From JAXGXJ01 sp040772905 (GTDB taxonomy: Bacteria; Actinomycetota; Thermoleophilia; RBG-16-64-13): a stretch of 64,000 nt of DNA. Below are positions 8,177-20,046 of the stretch, in pieces. The notes under the pieces were generated by a model. That model made no database searches, had not been told where the DNA came from, and worked only from the letters and a program-made list of their open reading frames with translations. Position numbers and translations under genes: made by a program. Each line of letters starts with the position of its first letter. Position 1 is the stretch's first letter. The stretch covers positions 3,812-67,811 of the forward strand of contig JAXGXJ010000014.1 in the NCBI GenBank assembly GCA_040772905.1, in the 5' to 3' direction.

Positions 8177-10271
8177 TTGGCAGAACACACATACGACGCG
8201 GGTGACATCCAGGTACTCGAAGGTCTGGAGCCGGTGCGCAAGCGGCCCGGCATGTACATCGGGTCCACCGGGCATCGCGGACTGCATCATCTCGTGTACG
8301 AGGTCGTCGACAACTCCGTCGACGAGGCCTTGGCGGGGTATTGCGACAACATAGAGATCACCATCTGCCCCGACTCGTCGGTGAAGGTGGTGGACAACGG
8401 TCGCGGCATCCCCGTCGGTCTCATGGAGAAGCAGAACAACCGTCCTGCTGTCGAGATCGTCATGACCAAGCTCCACGCCGGCGGCAAGTTCGGCGGCGAA
8501 GGCTACAAGGTCTCCGGAGGTCTGCACGGCGTGGGTGTGAGCGTGGTGAACGCGCTCTCGGAATGGTTGACGGTGGAGGTGTGTCGCGAAGGCCGGCGGC
8601 ATCGCCAGACCTACAACCGCGGCGTCCCGGTCACCGATCTGGAGGTCGTGGGCGAGTGCGGGGACGAGGTTGGTACGACCATCCACTTCCTGGCCGACAC
8701 CCAGATATTCGACGACCTAGACTTCAACTTCAGCACGCTGGCCCAGCGGCTGCGCGAGGTGGCCTTCCTCAACCGGTCGCTGCGCATCACGCTCACCGAC
8801 GAACGGGACGGGACCGCCGAGGCCGGTCCGCTGAGCGGAGCCGGGGCGCGCGGCGCTTCCGAAGAGGACGAGGAAGAAAGCGCCGACCCGGTGCCCACCG
8901 AAGGCTCGCTTGCTGAGGCCGTGGCCGGCTCGACCGACCCGGCCACGCAGGCGGGCTCGGGCTGCGACGTGTCCGGCGAAGGCGGAGGTGGCAAGAGTCC
9001 CACGGGTCCGCGCACGGTCACCTACTGCTACGACGGCGGCATCGTGGACTTCGTCAAGCACATCAATACGCACAAAGACCCGCTGCACCCGCGCATCATC
9101 CACTTCGAGGGCCAGGAGGGCGAGCACTACGTCGAACTGGCCATGCAGTGGAACGGCGGCTACAACGACAACGTGTTCTCCTTCGCCAACAACATCAACA
9201 CTCACGAGGGCGGCTCGCACCTGTCGGGCTTCCGCTCGGCCATCACCCGCAGCATCAACGACTACGCGCGCTCCAAGGGGTTCCTGAAGGAGAAAGAAGA
9301 GAACCTCAGCGGCGAGGACGTGCGTGAGGGTCTGGTGGCCATCCTCAGCGTCAAGCTGCGCGAGCCCCAGTTCGAGGGTCAGACCAAGACCAAGCTGGGC
9401 AACTCTGAGATCCGCGGCTTCGTGGAAGGGGTGGTGAGCCAGAAGTTCGCCGAGTTCCTCGAAGAGAACCCGTCCGACGCCAAGCAGATCATCAGCAAGA
9501 CCGTGCAGGCGGCCCACGCCCGTCAGGCGGCCCGCAAGGCCCGCGACCTCACCCGGCGCAAGAGCATCCTCGAGAACACCACCTTACCGGGCAAGTTGGC
9601 CGACTGTTCCATCCGCGACCCAGCCTCATGCGAACTCTATCTGGTGGAGGGCGACTCGGCCGGCGGTTCGGCCAAGCAGGCTCGCGACCGCAGCTTCCAG
9701 GCCATCCTCCCGCTGCGGGGGAAGATCCTCAACGTGGAGAAGGCCCAGCTCAACAGGATCCTCTCCAATGCCGAGATCCAGGCCATGGTGAGCGCCTGCG
9801 GCACCGGTCTGGCCGACGAGTTCGACCTCGCCGCCGCGCGCTATCACAAGCTCATCATCATGACCGACGCCGACGTCGACGGGGCGCACATCCGCACCCT
9901 CATCCTCACCTTCCTGTTCCGGAACATGGTGGAACTCATCGATGCCGGCTACGTCTACATCGCCCAGCCCCCGCTCTACCGGGTCACACACAAACGCCAG
10001 GACTACTACGCCTTCAACGACGCCCAACTGGAGCAGTTGCTGGAGCGCATCGGGCGGACGGGTATCACGCTGCAGCGTTTCAAAGGTCTGGGCGAGATGA
10101 ACCCGGAACAGCTGTGGGAGACCACCATGAACCCCGACAAGCGCACGCTGTTGCAGGTGACTGTGGACGACGCTGCGCTGGCCGACGAGATCTTCACGAT
10201 GCTCATGGGCGACAAGGTGGAGCCGCGCCGTGATTTCATCACGGAGAACGCGCGCTACGTGAGGGCCCTCG

Positions 10272-10279
<8 letters not shown>
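8177..10279 (+). CDS. gyrB: DNA gyrase subunit B
   Basis: A 700-residue ATPase subunit of gyrase, which introduces negative supercoils with GyrA. It has the GHKL ATP site (VRKRPGMYIGST, VVDNSVDEALAGY, VVDNGRGIPVG, SGGLHGVGVSVVNALS), the transducer, the TOPRIM domain (YLVEGDSAGGSAKQARDR, MTDADVDGAHIRTL) and the C-terminal QRFKGLGEMNPEQLWETTM. Unusually there is an acidic, low-complexity insertion of about 60 residues near positions 215-275, in the N-terminal half between the ATPase and transducer segments. Start TTG at 8177 with AGG upstream. It overlaps gyrA by eight bases. Confidence 0.98.
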
Positions 10280-12917
<2,638 letters not shown>

Positions 12918-12979
12918 GCCGAAAGAGTAGGCCTGCATCCCACAGGGTATACAGAGACCTTACCTACCACGTGTATCAT

Positions 12980-13007
12980 CTCCCGCGCGCGCTTGGGCGC
13001 GCGGGAG
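12980..13007 (+). terminator. Strong GC hairpin after gyrA
   Basis: Perfect 11-bp inverted repeat CTCCCGCGCGC (12980-12990) / GCGCGCGGGAG (12997-13007) around a six-base loop, followed by AAA rather than a T tract. Likely gyrA 3' end or terminator-like element lying 27 bp before the next gene. Confidence 0.6.
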
Positions 13008-13034
13008 AAAGCTCGGCAGTAAGGAGCGCGCAGA

Positions 13035-13715
13035 ATGTTCTTCTGGGACTGGACCCTCATCCTGTTGGTGCCGGCCCTGTTGTTGGGCATCTACGCCCAG
13101 GTGAAGGTCAGCTCGAGTTTCAACCACTACTCGCAGGTGCCGTCGGCGCGCGGCCTCACCGGGGCCCAGGGTGCGCGTCTGGTGTTGGATTCAGCTGGCC
13201 TGCACGATGTGCAGGTGACCGTGGCGGGCAGCCGCCTATCGGATCATTACGATCCCCGCACGCGCACGCTGGTACTCAGCCCGGACGTCGGTGACAGCAA
13301 CTCCCTGGCTGCGCTGGGGGTGGCGGCACACGAGGCCGGTCACGCAATGCAGCACGCGAAAGGCTATTTCCCCCTGCGGGTGCGCAGCGCGCTGGTGCCT
13401 GTAGCCAACATCGGCACCAATATGGGCTTCATCCTCTTCTTTGTGGGGCTCATCTTCTTCCGCAGCGGCCTGCTGATGAACATCGGCATCCTACTCTACG
13501 CGGCCGCGGTGCTCTTCACTCTGGTGACGCTTCCCGTGGAGTTGAACGCCTCCAAGCTGGCCATGGCCCAGCTTTCGGACAGGAGTATCTTGGTGGCCGA
13601 CGAATTGGCTGGAGCAAGAAAGGTGTTGAGCGCAGCCGCGCTCACGTATGTGGCCGCCGCCCTCATGGCGGTGCTCCAGTTGGTGCGTCTGATCGCCATC
13701 AGTCGCCGCAGCTAG
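13035..13715 (+). CDS. Zinc-dependent membrane protease, YugP family
   Basis: A 226-residue integral membrane protein. An N-terminal helix (LILLVPALLLGIYA) is followed by a soluble segment with SDHYDPRTRTLVLSPDV and the zinc motif AAHEAGHAMQHA (HExxH-type HEAGH), then three or more membrane helices (about 120-165 and 195-220) separated by LPVELNASKLA. This order matches the COG2738/YugP family of putative neutral zinc metallopeptidases. GGAG lies upstream of ATG 13035. It stands alone between the gyrA hairpin and the CbiA-like gene; substrate unknown. Confidence 0.88.
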   Translation: MFFWDWTLILLVPALLLGIYAQVKVSSSFNHYSQVPSARGLTGAQGARLVLDSAGLHDVQVTVAGSRLSDHYDPRTRTLVLSPDVGDSNSLAALGVAAHEAGHAMQHAKGYFPLRVRSALVPVANIGTNMGFILFFVGLIFFRSGLLMNIGILLYAAAVLFTLVTLPVELNASKLAMAQLSDRSILVADELAGARKVLSAAALTYVAAALMAVLQLVRLIAISRRS

Positions 13716-13807
13716 CCGGTGTCGGACCGGTTCCGGGGCCCGTCCAGAGCGCAGTGACAACGCGGCGACGTGCCGCGCCGGGCGGCCTCTCGACTGGAGG
13801 AAGACCC

Positions 13808-15151
13808 ATGTCCGTACCCCGGATCATGCTGGTCCCGACGCACACCACGGGGCTGGCGAACGCTCTGGCGGCAGCGGTGTCGGAGATCGCCACCGCGCAG
13901 GGGCAGCGTGTCCGCTACCATCACTTGGGGCCGCTCACGGCCATGTCGGCCTGGGACCGCTGGGAGGGCGCCGCTTTCCTCGACCCCTCGCTGTACGATG
14001 AACAGTCCCTCATCGCGCTCTACGACGTAGCCACGCGGGGGGCGCAGCTATCGCTGCTCTCCACCAGTGTGGGCATCCTCGACACGCGCACCGGCGCCGA
14101 CTGGTCTCCGGCCGGGGTGGCGGCACTTCTTGACTGTCCCGTGGTAGTGGTGCTGGATTGTCGGGGCTGGGGCGCCGGCATACGGGTGCTGCTGGCCGGG
14201 CTGCGCGCGGAATTGACCGGCGTGAACCTGGCCGGGGTCATCCTCACCGGCTTGGCCGACGTAGAGCACTGCGACGAACTCCGGGCGGTCATGCGCACTC
14301 AGGGGATCCCCGTGCTTGGTTGTCTCCTGCAGGGCGGCGGACCGGGGTGGGAGACCACGGCCCCGGGCCCCTGGGGTCTGCCGCTCCAGAAAGAGGTGCT
14401 CGAAGCGGTGGCCAGGCAGGTGGATCTGGGGGAGTTGCAGACTTTGGCCGGCCAGCGCGGCTTCCTATCTCCCCAGACCTGGCTGACCGACCGCGGGGCC
14501 GGAGGTCCGCTGGTGGCGGTGGCGGGAGGCAGGGGCTTCACCCCGTGGAGCCGCGATTCCATCGAGGTACTGCGCTCGGCCGGCGCGAGGGTGCAACGAC
14601 TTGACCTGCTGGAAGACAAGGCGCTTCCATCCGAGGCCAGCGGACTCGTGTTGGCCGGCACTGTGTGGCCGGCCGCGCTCACCGAACTGGCCGCCAACGA
14701 GAGCCTCTTGATCGACATCCGGCGGCTCGTGCAACAGGGTCTTCCCACTATCGCCCTGGGTGGGGGCATGCTGTATCTGCTGGAGACGGTGCAGGATTCC
14801 CTGGGGCGGACGGCCCAATTGGCGGGAGTCCTGCCCGGACAGGGAGAGATCCTCTGGGATCTGGAGGCGCCCGTCTACGTGCAGGTGACCGCGCAGCGCG
14901 ACAACCTGCTACTCCTGGCGGGGGAGCGGCTGACGGGCTGGGTGGGGACTGAGGTCGAGATCGCTACGCTGAGCCAGGACGAGTCCGCTCCCTTCCTGGT
15001 GCGCCCCGCGGCGACGAAGGACGAGGTGAATGAGGGCGTCATGTCGGAGAACCTCCTCTGTTCGCGCACCTTCGTGCATCTGGCCGGATCGTCGGACCGC
15101 GCTGAGCGCTTCGTGCGTCGCTGCGCGCGCTACGTCCGCCAACACGAGTGA
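13808..15151 (+). CDS. CbiA/CobB-like protein lacking P-loop and catalytic Cys (pseudoenzyme candidate)
   Basis: A 447-residue protein with the layout of cobyrinic acid a,c-diamide synthase: an N-terminal ATP-amidoligase half (LLDCPVVVVLDCRGWG, GVNLAGVILTGL, GIPVLGCL) and a C-terminal class-I glutamine amidotransferase half (LVAVAGGRGFTPWSRDSIEVLRSAGA, IRRLVQQGLPTIALGGGMLYLLE). The P-loop position reads LVPTHTTGLANAL instead of GTxSGxGKT, and the nucleophile Cys of the ECGG motif is Gly318 (ALGGG). So neither ATP hydrolysis nor glutaminase chemistry by the usual mechanism seems possible. Start ATG 13808 with GGAGGAAG upstream. A regulatory or binding role is inference; no cobalamin genes are nearby. 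Confidence 0.75.
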   Translation: MSVPRIMLVPTHTTGLANALAAAVSEIATAQGQRVRYHHLGPLTAMSAWDRWEGAAFLDPSLYDEQSLIALYDVATRGAQLSLLSTSVGILDTRTGADWSPAGVAALLDCPVVVVLDCRGWGAGIRVLLAGLRAELTGVNLAGVILTGLADVEHCDELRAVMRTQGIPVLGCLLQGGGPGWETTAPGPWGLPLQKEVLEAVARQVDLGELQTLAGQRGFLSPQTWLTDRGAGGPLVAVAGGRGFTPWSRDSIEVLRSAGARVQRLDLLEDKALPSEASGLVLAGTVWPAALTELAANESLLIDIRRLVQQGLPTIALGGGMLYLLETVQDSLGRTAQLAGVLPGQGEILWDLEAPVYVQVTAQRDNLLLLAGERLTGWVGTEVEIATLSQDESAPFLVRPAATKDEVNEGVMSENLLCSRTFVHLAGSSDRAERFVRRCARYVRQHE

Positions 15152-15240
15152 GTCTCCTGCGGGTAACATACCTGCGCACCATGTAAACGACGCAGGTCAG
15201 GACGGCGCGGACGCAATCCGCGCGCACAAAGGAGAGTCTC

Positions 15241-15537
15241 TTGTCAGCACCTACCACCGACCCGGTCATCAAGCAGTATCGGGAACAGATCTCCGACAAC
15301 GATCTCAAGATCCTTGAGGCGCTCAACAAGCGGGTCAAGCTGGTGAAGAACCTGAAGGCCTACAAGGATGCGCACGGCGTGAGCTTCTACGACCCGGCGC
15401 AGGAAGACTGGGTCATCACGTACCTCAGCCGGGCGAACCGCGGTCCTCTCAGCAACGAGGCTCTGCGCGAGATCTACACCCTCATCTTGCAGGTGGTCAA
15501 GCGAGAGGCTGCGGCTGCGGAGGCTCCCAAGCCCTGA
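15241..15537 (+). CDS. Chorismate mutase, AroQ class (type II)
   Basis: A 98-residue all-helical protein of the AroQ fold, which converts chorismate to prephenate for Phe/Tyr synthesis. The first helix IKQYREQISDNDLKILEALNKRVKLVKNLKAYKDAHG carries the typical RxxIDxxDxxIxxLLxxR-like spacing and the Lys in VKNLKAYK; YDPAQEDWVITYL corresponds to the DPxREexVL segment. The start is TTG at 15241 with AAAGGAG nine bases upstream. No other aromatic-pathway genes are adjacent. The catalytic assignment rests on fold-level motifs, since some small AroQ homologues have other roles. Confidence 0.8.
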   Translation: MSAPTTDPVIKQYREQISDNDLKILEALNKRVKLVKNLKAYKDAHGVSFYDPAQEDWVITYLSRANRGPLSNEALREIYTLILQVVKREAAAAEAPKP

Positions 15538-15618
15538 CCGGCTCCAGTCGGCCGGCCTTGACGGACCGCCGACGGGCGTTGCCACTGGCGTGGAGCGCTC
15601 CGACGCGCAGTGTCGGCG

Positions 15619-16116
15619 CTAGAAGTCCTCGGGAGAGACCTGGTCGAGGAACTCCCGGAACTCCTTGACGATGTCCTCTACGTCCTCCACCTCTTGCTCG
15701 AACTCTATGCCGTTGCTCTCGAGAAGTTCGGTGGAGACGAAGATGGGGGCCTGGGTGCGCACTGCCAGGGCGATGGCGTCGGAGGGTCGTGAGTCCACCT
15801 TGACTTCGCCGCCCGCTGAGTCGAGCAGGAGGACGGCGTAGAAGGTGTTCTCGCGCAACTCGGTCACCAGCACCCGGGCGACGTTGGCCGAGAGTCGCTC
15901 CACCACGGTAGCCAAGAGATCGTGGGTCATGGGGCGCGGCAGTTCTGCGTTCTGGAGCTTCATGAGGATGGCGGCTGCTTCGGGATGGCCGATCCAGATG
16001 GGCAGAAAACGGTTCTCCCCTTCGACCTTCAGCAAGACGATGGGCTGCTTGCTGGCCACATCGAAGCTGATGCCGTACACCTCTACTTTCTCGAAGCCCT
16101 CCATGGCTCTCCCCAT
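15619..16116 (-). CDS. DUF151 bifunctional-nuclease family protein
   Basis: A 165-residue protein of the DUF151 family (COG1259). It contains the hallmark ILLKVEGENRFLPIWIGHPEAAAI-type segment (here VLLKVEGENRFLPIWIG), RPMTHDLLATVVERL and the SRPSDAIALAVRTQAPIFV motif. Family members in plants and bacteria show DNase/RNase activity. The ATG at 16116 has AGAGAGGAAC upstream; an ATG four codons later also has a purine-rich site. The gene converges on the chorismate mutase gene, 81 bp apart. An acidic EEFEQEVEDVEDIVKEF-like tail (EFEQEVEDVEDIVKEFREFL) ends the protein. Confidence 0.9.
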   Translation of the reverse strand: MGRAMEGFEKVEVYGISFDVASKQPIVLLKVEGENRFLPIWIGHPEAAAILMKLQNAELPRPMTHDLLATVVERLSANVARVLVTELRENTFYAVLLLDSAGGEVKVDSRPSDAIALAVRTQAPIFVSTELLESNGIEFEQEVEDVEDIVKEFREFLDQVSPEDF

Positions 16117-16255
16117 TCGATCGTTCCTCTCTAGCTTACCCCTCCCGGGGATCGCAGTAACGCTCGTGTGCGCATCCGCGACGCACCGAAGTACGCCGGT
16201 GCGCGCCTGCGGCTTCCTTGACATCACTGGGAATGCCGGTAAACTTCCCGCTCGC

Positions 16256-16329
<74 letters not shown>

Positions 16330-16381
16330 CTACCGAATCCGTCTGGTACGGCCCGGCCCCAGATCCACGAGCAGTACGCGT

Positions 16382-16454
16382 GGGGGATTAGCTCAGTTGG
16401 GAGAGCGCCGCCTTTGCACGGCGGAGGTCGCCGGTTCGACCCCGGTATCCTCCA
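16382..16454 (+). tRNA. tRNA-Ala (TGC)
   Basis: Full cloverleaf of 73 nt. The acceptor stem GGGGGAT pairs with ATCCTCC (one G-T wobble), the D arm is GCTCAGTTGGGAGAGC, the anticodon loop TTTGCAC gives TGC, and the T loop is GGTTCGACC. It follows tRNA-Ile by 52 bp with no rRNA nearby; Ile-Ala tRNA pairs downstream of gyrA are also known in other Actinobacteria. Confidence 0.97.
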
Positions 16455-16498
16455 CTTTCACATCGTCTACCGGCGGTCACGCCAGGGGAGAGAGCATT

Positions 16499-16927
16499 TT
16501 GAAGGTCCGTCGCATCCTGGTCGCAACCGACGGCACCGAGGTCTCCCTACGGGGAGTCGCCGCCGCGGCTGACGTGGCTCAGCGCTACGACGCCGAACTG
16601 CTGCTCATGACCGCGGTACCTATTCCCCAGCACGTGGTGACGGCTGCCAAAATCGACGGTCGAGGCGTCGAGCGCTACGTGGAACGCATGGCCGCGGAGG
16701 CGCTGCAGGGCGGCATCGACCTGCTCGGGCAGATGGGTAGGGGGGCGGCCGTGAAGGTGGTCACAGGTCATCCCGCCGAGAGTGTGGTGTCGGAGGCCGC
16801 GGCCAGCAGAGCCGATCTCGTGGTCATGGGACGTCGTTCACGAGTGGAACCGAAGGACTTGGTGTTGGGCAGCGTCAGCGACAGGGTCGCGCGCAATCTG
16901 AGCGTACCCATCCTGCTCATCCCCTGA
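16499..16927 (+). CDS. Universal stress protein (UspA fold)
   Basis: A 142-residue single UspA domain: the first strand RRILVATDGTEVS carries the Asp of the nucleotide site, and the ATP-binding loop GRRSRVEPKDLVLGSVSDRVARNLSVPILLIP matches G-2x-G-9x-G(S/T) with slight spacing differences. The start is TTG at 16499 after AGGGGAGAG; the coding sequence begins 45 bp after tRNA-Ala. Usp proteins bind ATP and modulate survival under stress. Single-gene transcript likely. Confidence 0.9.
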   Translation: MKVRRILVATDGTEVSLRGVAAAADVAQRYDAELLLMTAVPIPQHVVTAAKIDGRGVERYVERMAAEALQGGIDLLGQMGRGAAVKVVTGHPAESVVSEAAASRADLVVMGRRSRVEPKDLVLGSVSDRVARNLSVPILLIP

Positions 16928-17083
16928 GCGGGCCTGTACGCGGCCTCTGCCTCTCTCGCCCACCCGCATCTGTGGCTTCTTCCTCTCACCCTTCGCAGGG
17001 CACGCGTTGCGCCTATTCCACTCTTGGCGTACAAATGCCCCATAAGTCCGCTCTTAGGGATATTTCACATTTCAAAATAAAAC

Positions 17084-17126
17084 TTTAGCAATACCTATTG
17101 CAAAACACTGCCCCCTGTCTTACACT
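17084..17126 (+). promoter_or_regulatory. Promoter with a palindromic operator over the -35 box
   Basis: A -35 TTGCAA (17098-17103) and -10 TACACT (17121-17126) are 17 bp apart. The inverted repeat GCAATA-CC-TATTGC (17088-17101) overlaps the -35 hexamer, and three further T and A flank it symmetrically, giving an imperfect 22-bp dyad from 17084 to 17105. This is the arrangement expected of a repressor operator. The surrounding 60 bp are strikingly AT-rich. Confidence 0.7.
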
Positions 17127-17138
17127 CAGAGTGGAGAT

Positions 17139-18137
17139 ATGACAAGGGAGCGCACAGCACCAGTCCTGCGCCTCACCGAGCACCACAAAGCTCGGTCACG
17201 TATCTTGCTCTTCACGCTCCTCACCCTGTTGGTCCCAGCCGTATCGGGCGTGCGTTCGACGGCTGCGTGGGTGGTCTATGTCTTCTTCGCTCTTCTCTAC
17301 TCTCTCTGGACCTTGCGCCTCAGCTCCATCTTCGCCCGCGACCGTCGGCTGGGTTACGTGCTCTGTCTCACCGACGTGGCCGTCCTTCTCCCGCTGCTTG
17401 TGTGGGACTCGGGGCGAGGCGTCCGCGCTCTCGTGGTGATCGTGTACGGGGCGGGGCTGGGTCTGAGCTATGTAATCGACCGCAGACAGACCCGTCACGG
17501 CGCCGTGGCTCCTGTCTCGCTCGCAGGTCATCGGTGTAAGACAGGGAGGTCTCCGCGCATGTCCACTCCAGAGATGATGCTCGACCAGGCGCTGCGGACG
17601 CGGCTGAGCCTGTTCGGCAGCGAGGGCGCCCGCTTCGGCTTGGTGATCCTACGCGTGATGAGGTTCGAGGAAGCGGTCACCTACTACGGTGCGGACGTCG
17701 CCGGAAGGCTGCTCTCGGCGGTCGGTCGGCGGGGCCTGCGCCAGTTGGGTCCCGACGCTCAGCGTTTCCCCTTGAGCGGAGGCCGCATGGCCTTCCTGTT
17801 CGAGATCGAGCCGGCCTCCAGACGCTCCAGCAGTCGGGCCGACGAGTGGAGCGAGCCCTACGACGTGGAGGGCATGGCCATGCGTCTTGCCCGCAAGACC
17901 TGCGAGCATCTCATCGAGGGGCATCGGGTGGAGTGTGTGGTGGGGTGGGCTTCTGCCCCGGTGGACGGACTGACCGTGGAAGATCTGGTGGCGGCCGCTG
18001 AGACCGGCACCCGCAGCACCGAGGCCTTCCGTCGCGTGGGTGGAGCCCGAGTGGCCGCCCGTGTGGTGCCGACCTCCGGTGCCGCGCGCCGTGTGGTGGC
18101 CGCCGTGGCCGAGGAAGCCCGCACCGCTGTGGGCTAG
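17139..18137 (+). CDS. Membrane protein with degenerate GGDEF-like domain
   Basis: A 332-residue protein. The N-terminal 110 residues hold about four membrane helices (ILLFTLLTLLVPAVSGV, AAWVVYVFFALLYSLW, YVLCLTDVAVLLPLLVW, VLVVIVYGAGLGLSYVI-like). Residues about 150-320 have a nucleotide-cyclase-like pattern: FGLVILRVMRFEEAVTYYGADVAGRLLSAVGRR corresponds to the DxDxFKxxND..GH..GD..L helix, but the metal-binding Asp residues are missing and the GGDEF loop reads LSGGRMAFL. Cyclic di-GMP synthesis is therefore unlikely. ATG 17139 has GTGGAG upstream and the palindromic promoter described above. A sensor or scaffold role is inference. Confidence 0.65.
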   Translation: MTRERTAPVLRLTEHHKARSRILLFTLLTLLVPAVSGVRSTAAWVVYVFFALLYSLWTLRLSSIFARDRRLGYVLCLTDVAVLLPLLVWDSGRGVRALVVIVYGAGLGLSYVIDRRQTRHGAVAPVSLAGHRCKTGRSPRMSTPEMMLDQALRTRLSLFGSEGARFGLVILRVMRFEEAVTYYGADVAGRLLSAVGRRGLRQLGPDAQRFPLSGGRMAFLFEIEPASRRSSSRADEWSEPYDVEGMAMRLARKTCEHLIEGHRVECVVGWASAPVDGLTVEDLVAAAETGTRSTEAFRRVGGARVAARVVPTSGAARRVVAAVAEEARTAVG

Positions 18138-18172
18138 CACCGGGGTCGGGCCAGAGGCCCGGAGCCCTGTGG

Positions 18173-18185
18173 TACAGTTCCCTGC
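18173..18185 (+). promoter_or_regulatory. Leaderless-type promoter of ddl
   Basis: TACAGT (18173-18178) lies exactly seven bases before the ddl ATG at 18186, placing the expected transcription start at or next to the start codon. No Shine-Dalgarno sequence precedes the ATG and no clear -35 is seen. Confidence 0.45.
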
Positions 18186-19142
18186 ATGGACCATCGCCTC
18201 GATCGCGCCACGCTCAAGACCAAGACCATCGGTGTGCTCATGGGAGGGCTCTCGGGAGAACGAGAGATCTCGCTGCGTTCGGGCCGCAACTGTCTGCGCG
18301 CCCTGGAATCGCGTGGCTACCGTGTCGTTGCCATCGATGCCGTCCGTGATGTCGCGCAGCGTCTTGACGAGGAAGGCGTGGAGGTCGCGTTCCTCGCCCT
18401 GCACGGCAGATACGGAGAAGACGGCACCATCCAGGGGCTGCTGGAGATGATGGGCATTCCCTATACGGGCTCGGGCGTGCTGGCCTCGGCGTTGGGCATG
18501 AACAAGATCGCTGCGAAGAAGGTGGTGCGAGGCAGCGGCATCCGTACTCCCGACTACTGCGAGATCGCCGCGGACGAGGTGCCCTCGGCGGCTTCCACCC
18601 GAGTGGAAGCAGAACTGGGACTTCCTGTGATGCTCAAGCCTGTGGAAGAAGGCTCCAGCCTGGGCGTGTTCAAGTGCAAGAGCCCTGCCGAGTTGCTGAG
18701 CGCGGTGGGGCACGGCCAAGCCGAGTTCGGGGCCATGTTCGCCGAACGTTTCGTCCCCGGCACCGAGATCACGGTGGGAGTGCTCCAGCACGAAGCCGGC
18801 ACCGAGGCGCTGCCCATCCTGGAGTTGGTGCCGGCCCACGACTTCTACGACTTCGAGGCCAAGTACACGGAGGGCCTCACCGAGTTCATCCTGCCTGCCC
18901 GCCTGGAGCCTGTGGTGTATGCCGAGGCACAGCGCGTGGCCGTCGCGGCTTTCAACGCCGTGGGGTGCCGCGGGTACGCGCGCGTAGACATCATGGTGGA
19001 CGGAGAGGGCACGCCGTGGTTCATAGAGGTGAACACCTTGCCCGGCATGACCGAACTCTCCGACCTGCCGGCCCAGGCCCGTGCAGCGGGCATGTCGTAT
19101 GAAGAACTGGTCGAGACCATCCTCCTCACAGCTGTCGCCTAG
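18186..19142 (+). CDS. ddl: D-alanine--D-alanine ligase
   Basis: A 318-residue ATP-grasp ligase making the D-Ala-D-Ala end of the peptidoglycan precursor. It opens with IGVLMGGLSGEREISLRSG (glycine-rich N-domain), contains FLALHGRYGEDGTIQGLLEMMGIPYTGSG, the ATP-binding PVMLKPVEEGSSLGV, the omega loop FYDFEAKYTEG and the metal site FIEVNTLPGMTELS. The Tyr of the EAKY loop, replaced by Phe in known D-Ala-D-Lac ligases, is retained, favouring D-Ala-D-Ala specificity. The ATG at 18186 has no ribosome binding site and may be translated leaderless. It lies 15 bp before the amidohydrolase gene. Confidence 0.95.
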   Translation: MDHRLDRATLKTKTIGVLMGGLSGEREISLRSGRNCLRALESRGYRVVAIDAVRDVAQRLDEEGVEVAFLALHGRYGEDGTIQGLLEMMGIPYTGSGVLASALGMNKIAAKKVVRGSGIRTPDYCEIAADEVPSAASTRVEAELGLPVMLKPVEEGSSLGVFKCKSPAELLSAVGHGQAEFGAMFAERFVPGTEITVGVLQHEAGTEALPILELVPAHDFYDFEAKYTEGLTEFILPARLEPVVYAEAQRVAVAAFNAVGCRGYARVDIMVDGEGTPWFIEVNTLPGMTELSDLPAQARAAGMSYEELVETILLTAVA

Positions 19143-19157
19143 GCCGTCGGCGGGGGC

Positions 19158-20046
19158 ATGGTGGCGAGCGGCATGATCGACGCGCACGCGCACATCTTCC
19201 CTCCGGAGATGGTGAGGGACCGGACCTCGCTCTTGGAGCGCGACCCGTGGTTCAGAGTGTTGTACGGCTCGCCGGTGGCGCGCATGGTCACCGCCGAAGA
19301 GCTGGTGGAGGCGATGGATGCCGGCGGAGTGGACCTCACCGTGGTGTTCGGCTTCGCCTTTGCCGACCAGGGACTCTGCCGGTTGATGAACGACTACGTG
19401 CTGGATGCGGTGTCGGCCCATGCCGGGCGGCTGGCCGGGCTGTGCTGCGTCTCACCCGACCGTCCCGGGGCGGTGGCCGAACTGGAGCGCTGTCTCGATG
19501 CGGGCATGCGGGGTTGTGGCGAGCTGGCCCCCGACGGACAGGGCTGGGGGGACGCGTTCCTTCCCTGCCTCGCGGACGGGGGGGCGGGCGCGCGCCCCGT
19601 GGGGGCGCGCGCCGGCATGGATGCCGTGGCTGCCTGTCTGAGTGAGCGGGGCCCGCCGCTCTTGGTCCACAGCAACGAGCCGGTGGGGCACTCCTATGCC
19701 GGAAAGGGTGGCTTCACCCCCGAGGGCTGTCTGTCCTGGCGGGCCGCCTACCCCGACCTCACCGTCGTGTGCGCGCATGGGCGGCGGTCTCTTCCTCTAC
19801 GAACTCATGCCCGAGGTGCGGCGGACTCTCAGCCGCGTCTACTACGACACCAGTGCTGTGCCCTCATCTCTATCGTCCCGATGTCTACGCGGTCGCCGTA
19901 TCGTGCGCCGGGGGCGGACAAGCTTCTGTTCGGCAGCGACTATCTGCCCTTCCCGCGGGAGATACCGACGGGCTCGCCACCCTGGATTTAATCGAGCCCG
20001 CGCCGCCGTCTCAGGAGAGAACGCTCGCGGGGTGTATCGGCTTTGA
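19158..20046 (+). CDS. Amidohydrolase-2 family metal-dependent hydrolase (frame broken)
   Basis: A TIM-barrel hydrolase of the amidohydrolase-2/ACMSD-like family. The first strand carries the metal site MIDAHAHIFPPE; further family text includes VVFGFAFADQGL, LVHSNEPVGH and, after frame changes, VCAH-MGGGLFLYELMPEVRRTL, YYDTSAVP and ADKLLFGSDYL. The frame is intact to about 19770, then shifts at least three times to the stop at 20044-20046, while homology continues, so I read the shifts as sequence errors. Start ATG 19158 (or 19173). The TTG start of larB overlaps its stop codon, so the two are probably co-expressed. Substrate not known. Confidence 0.75.
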
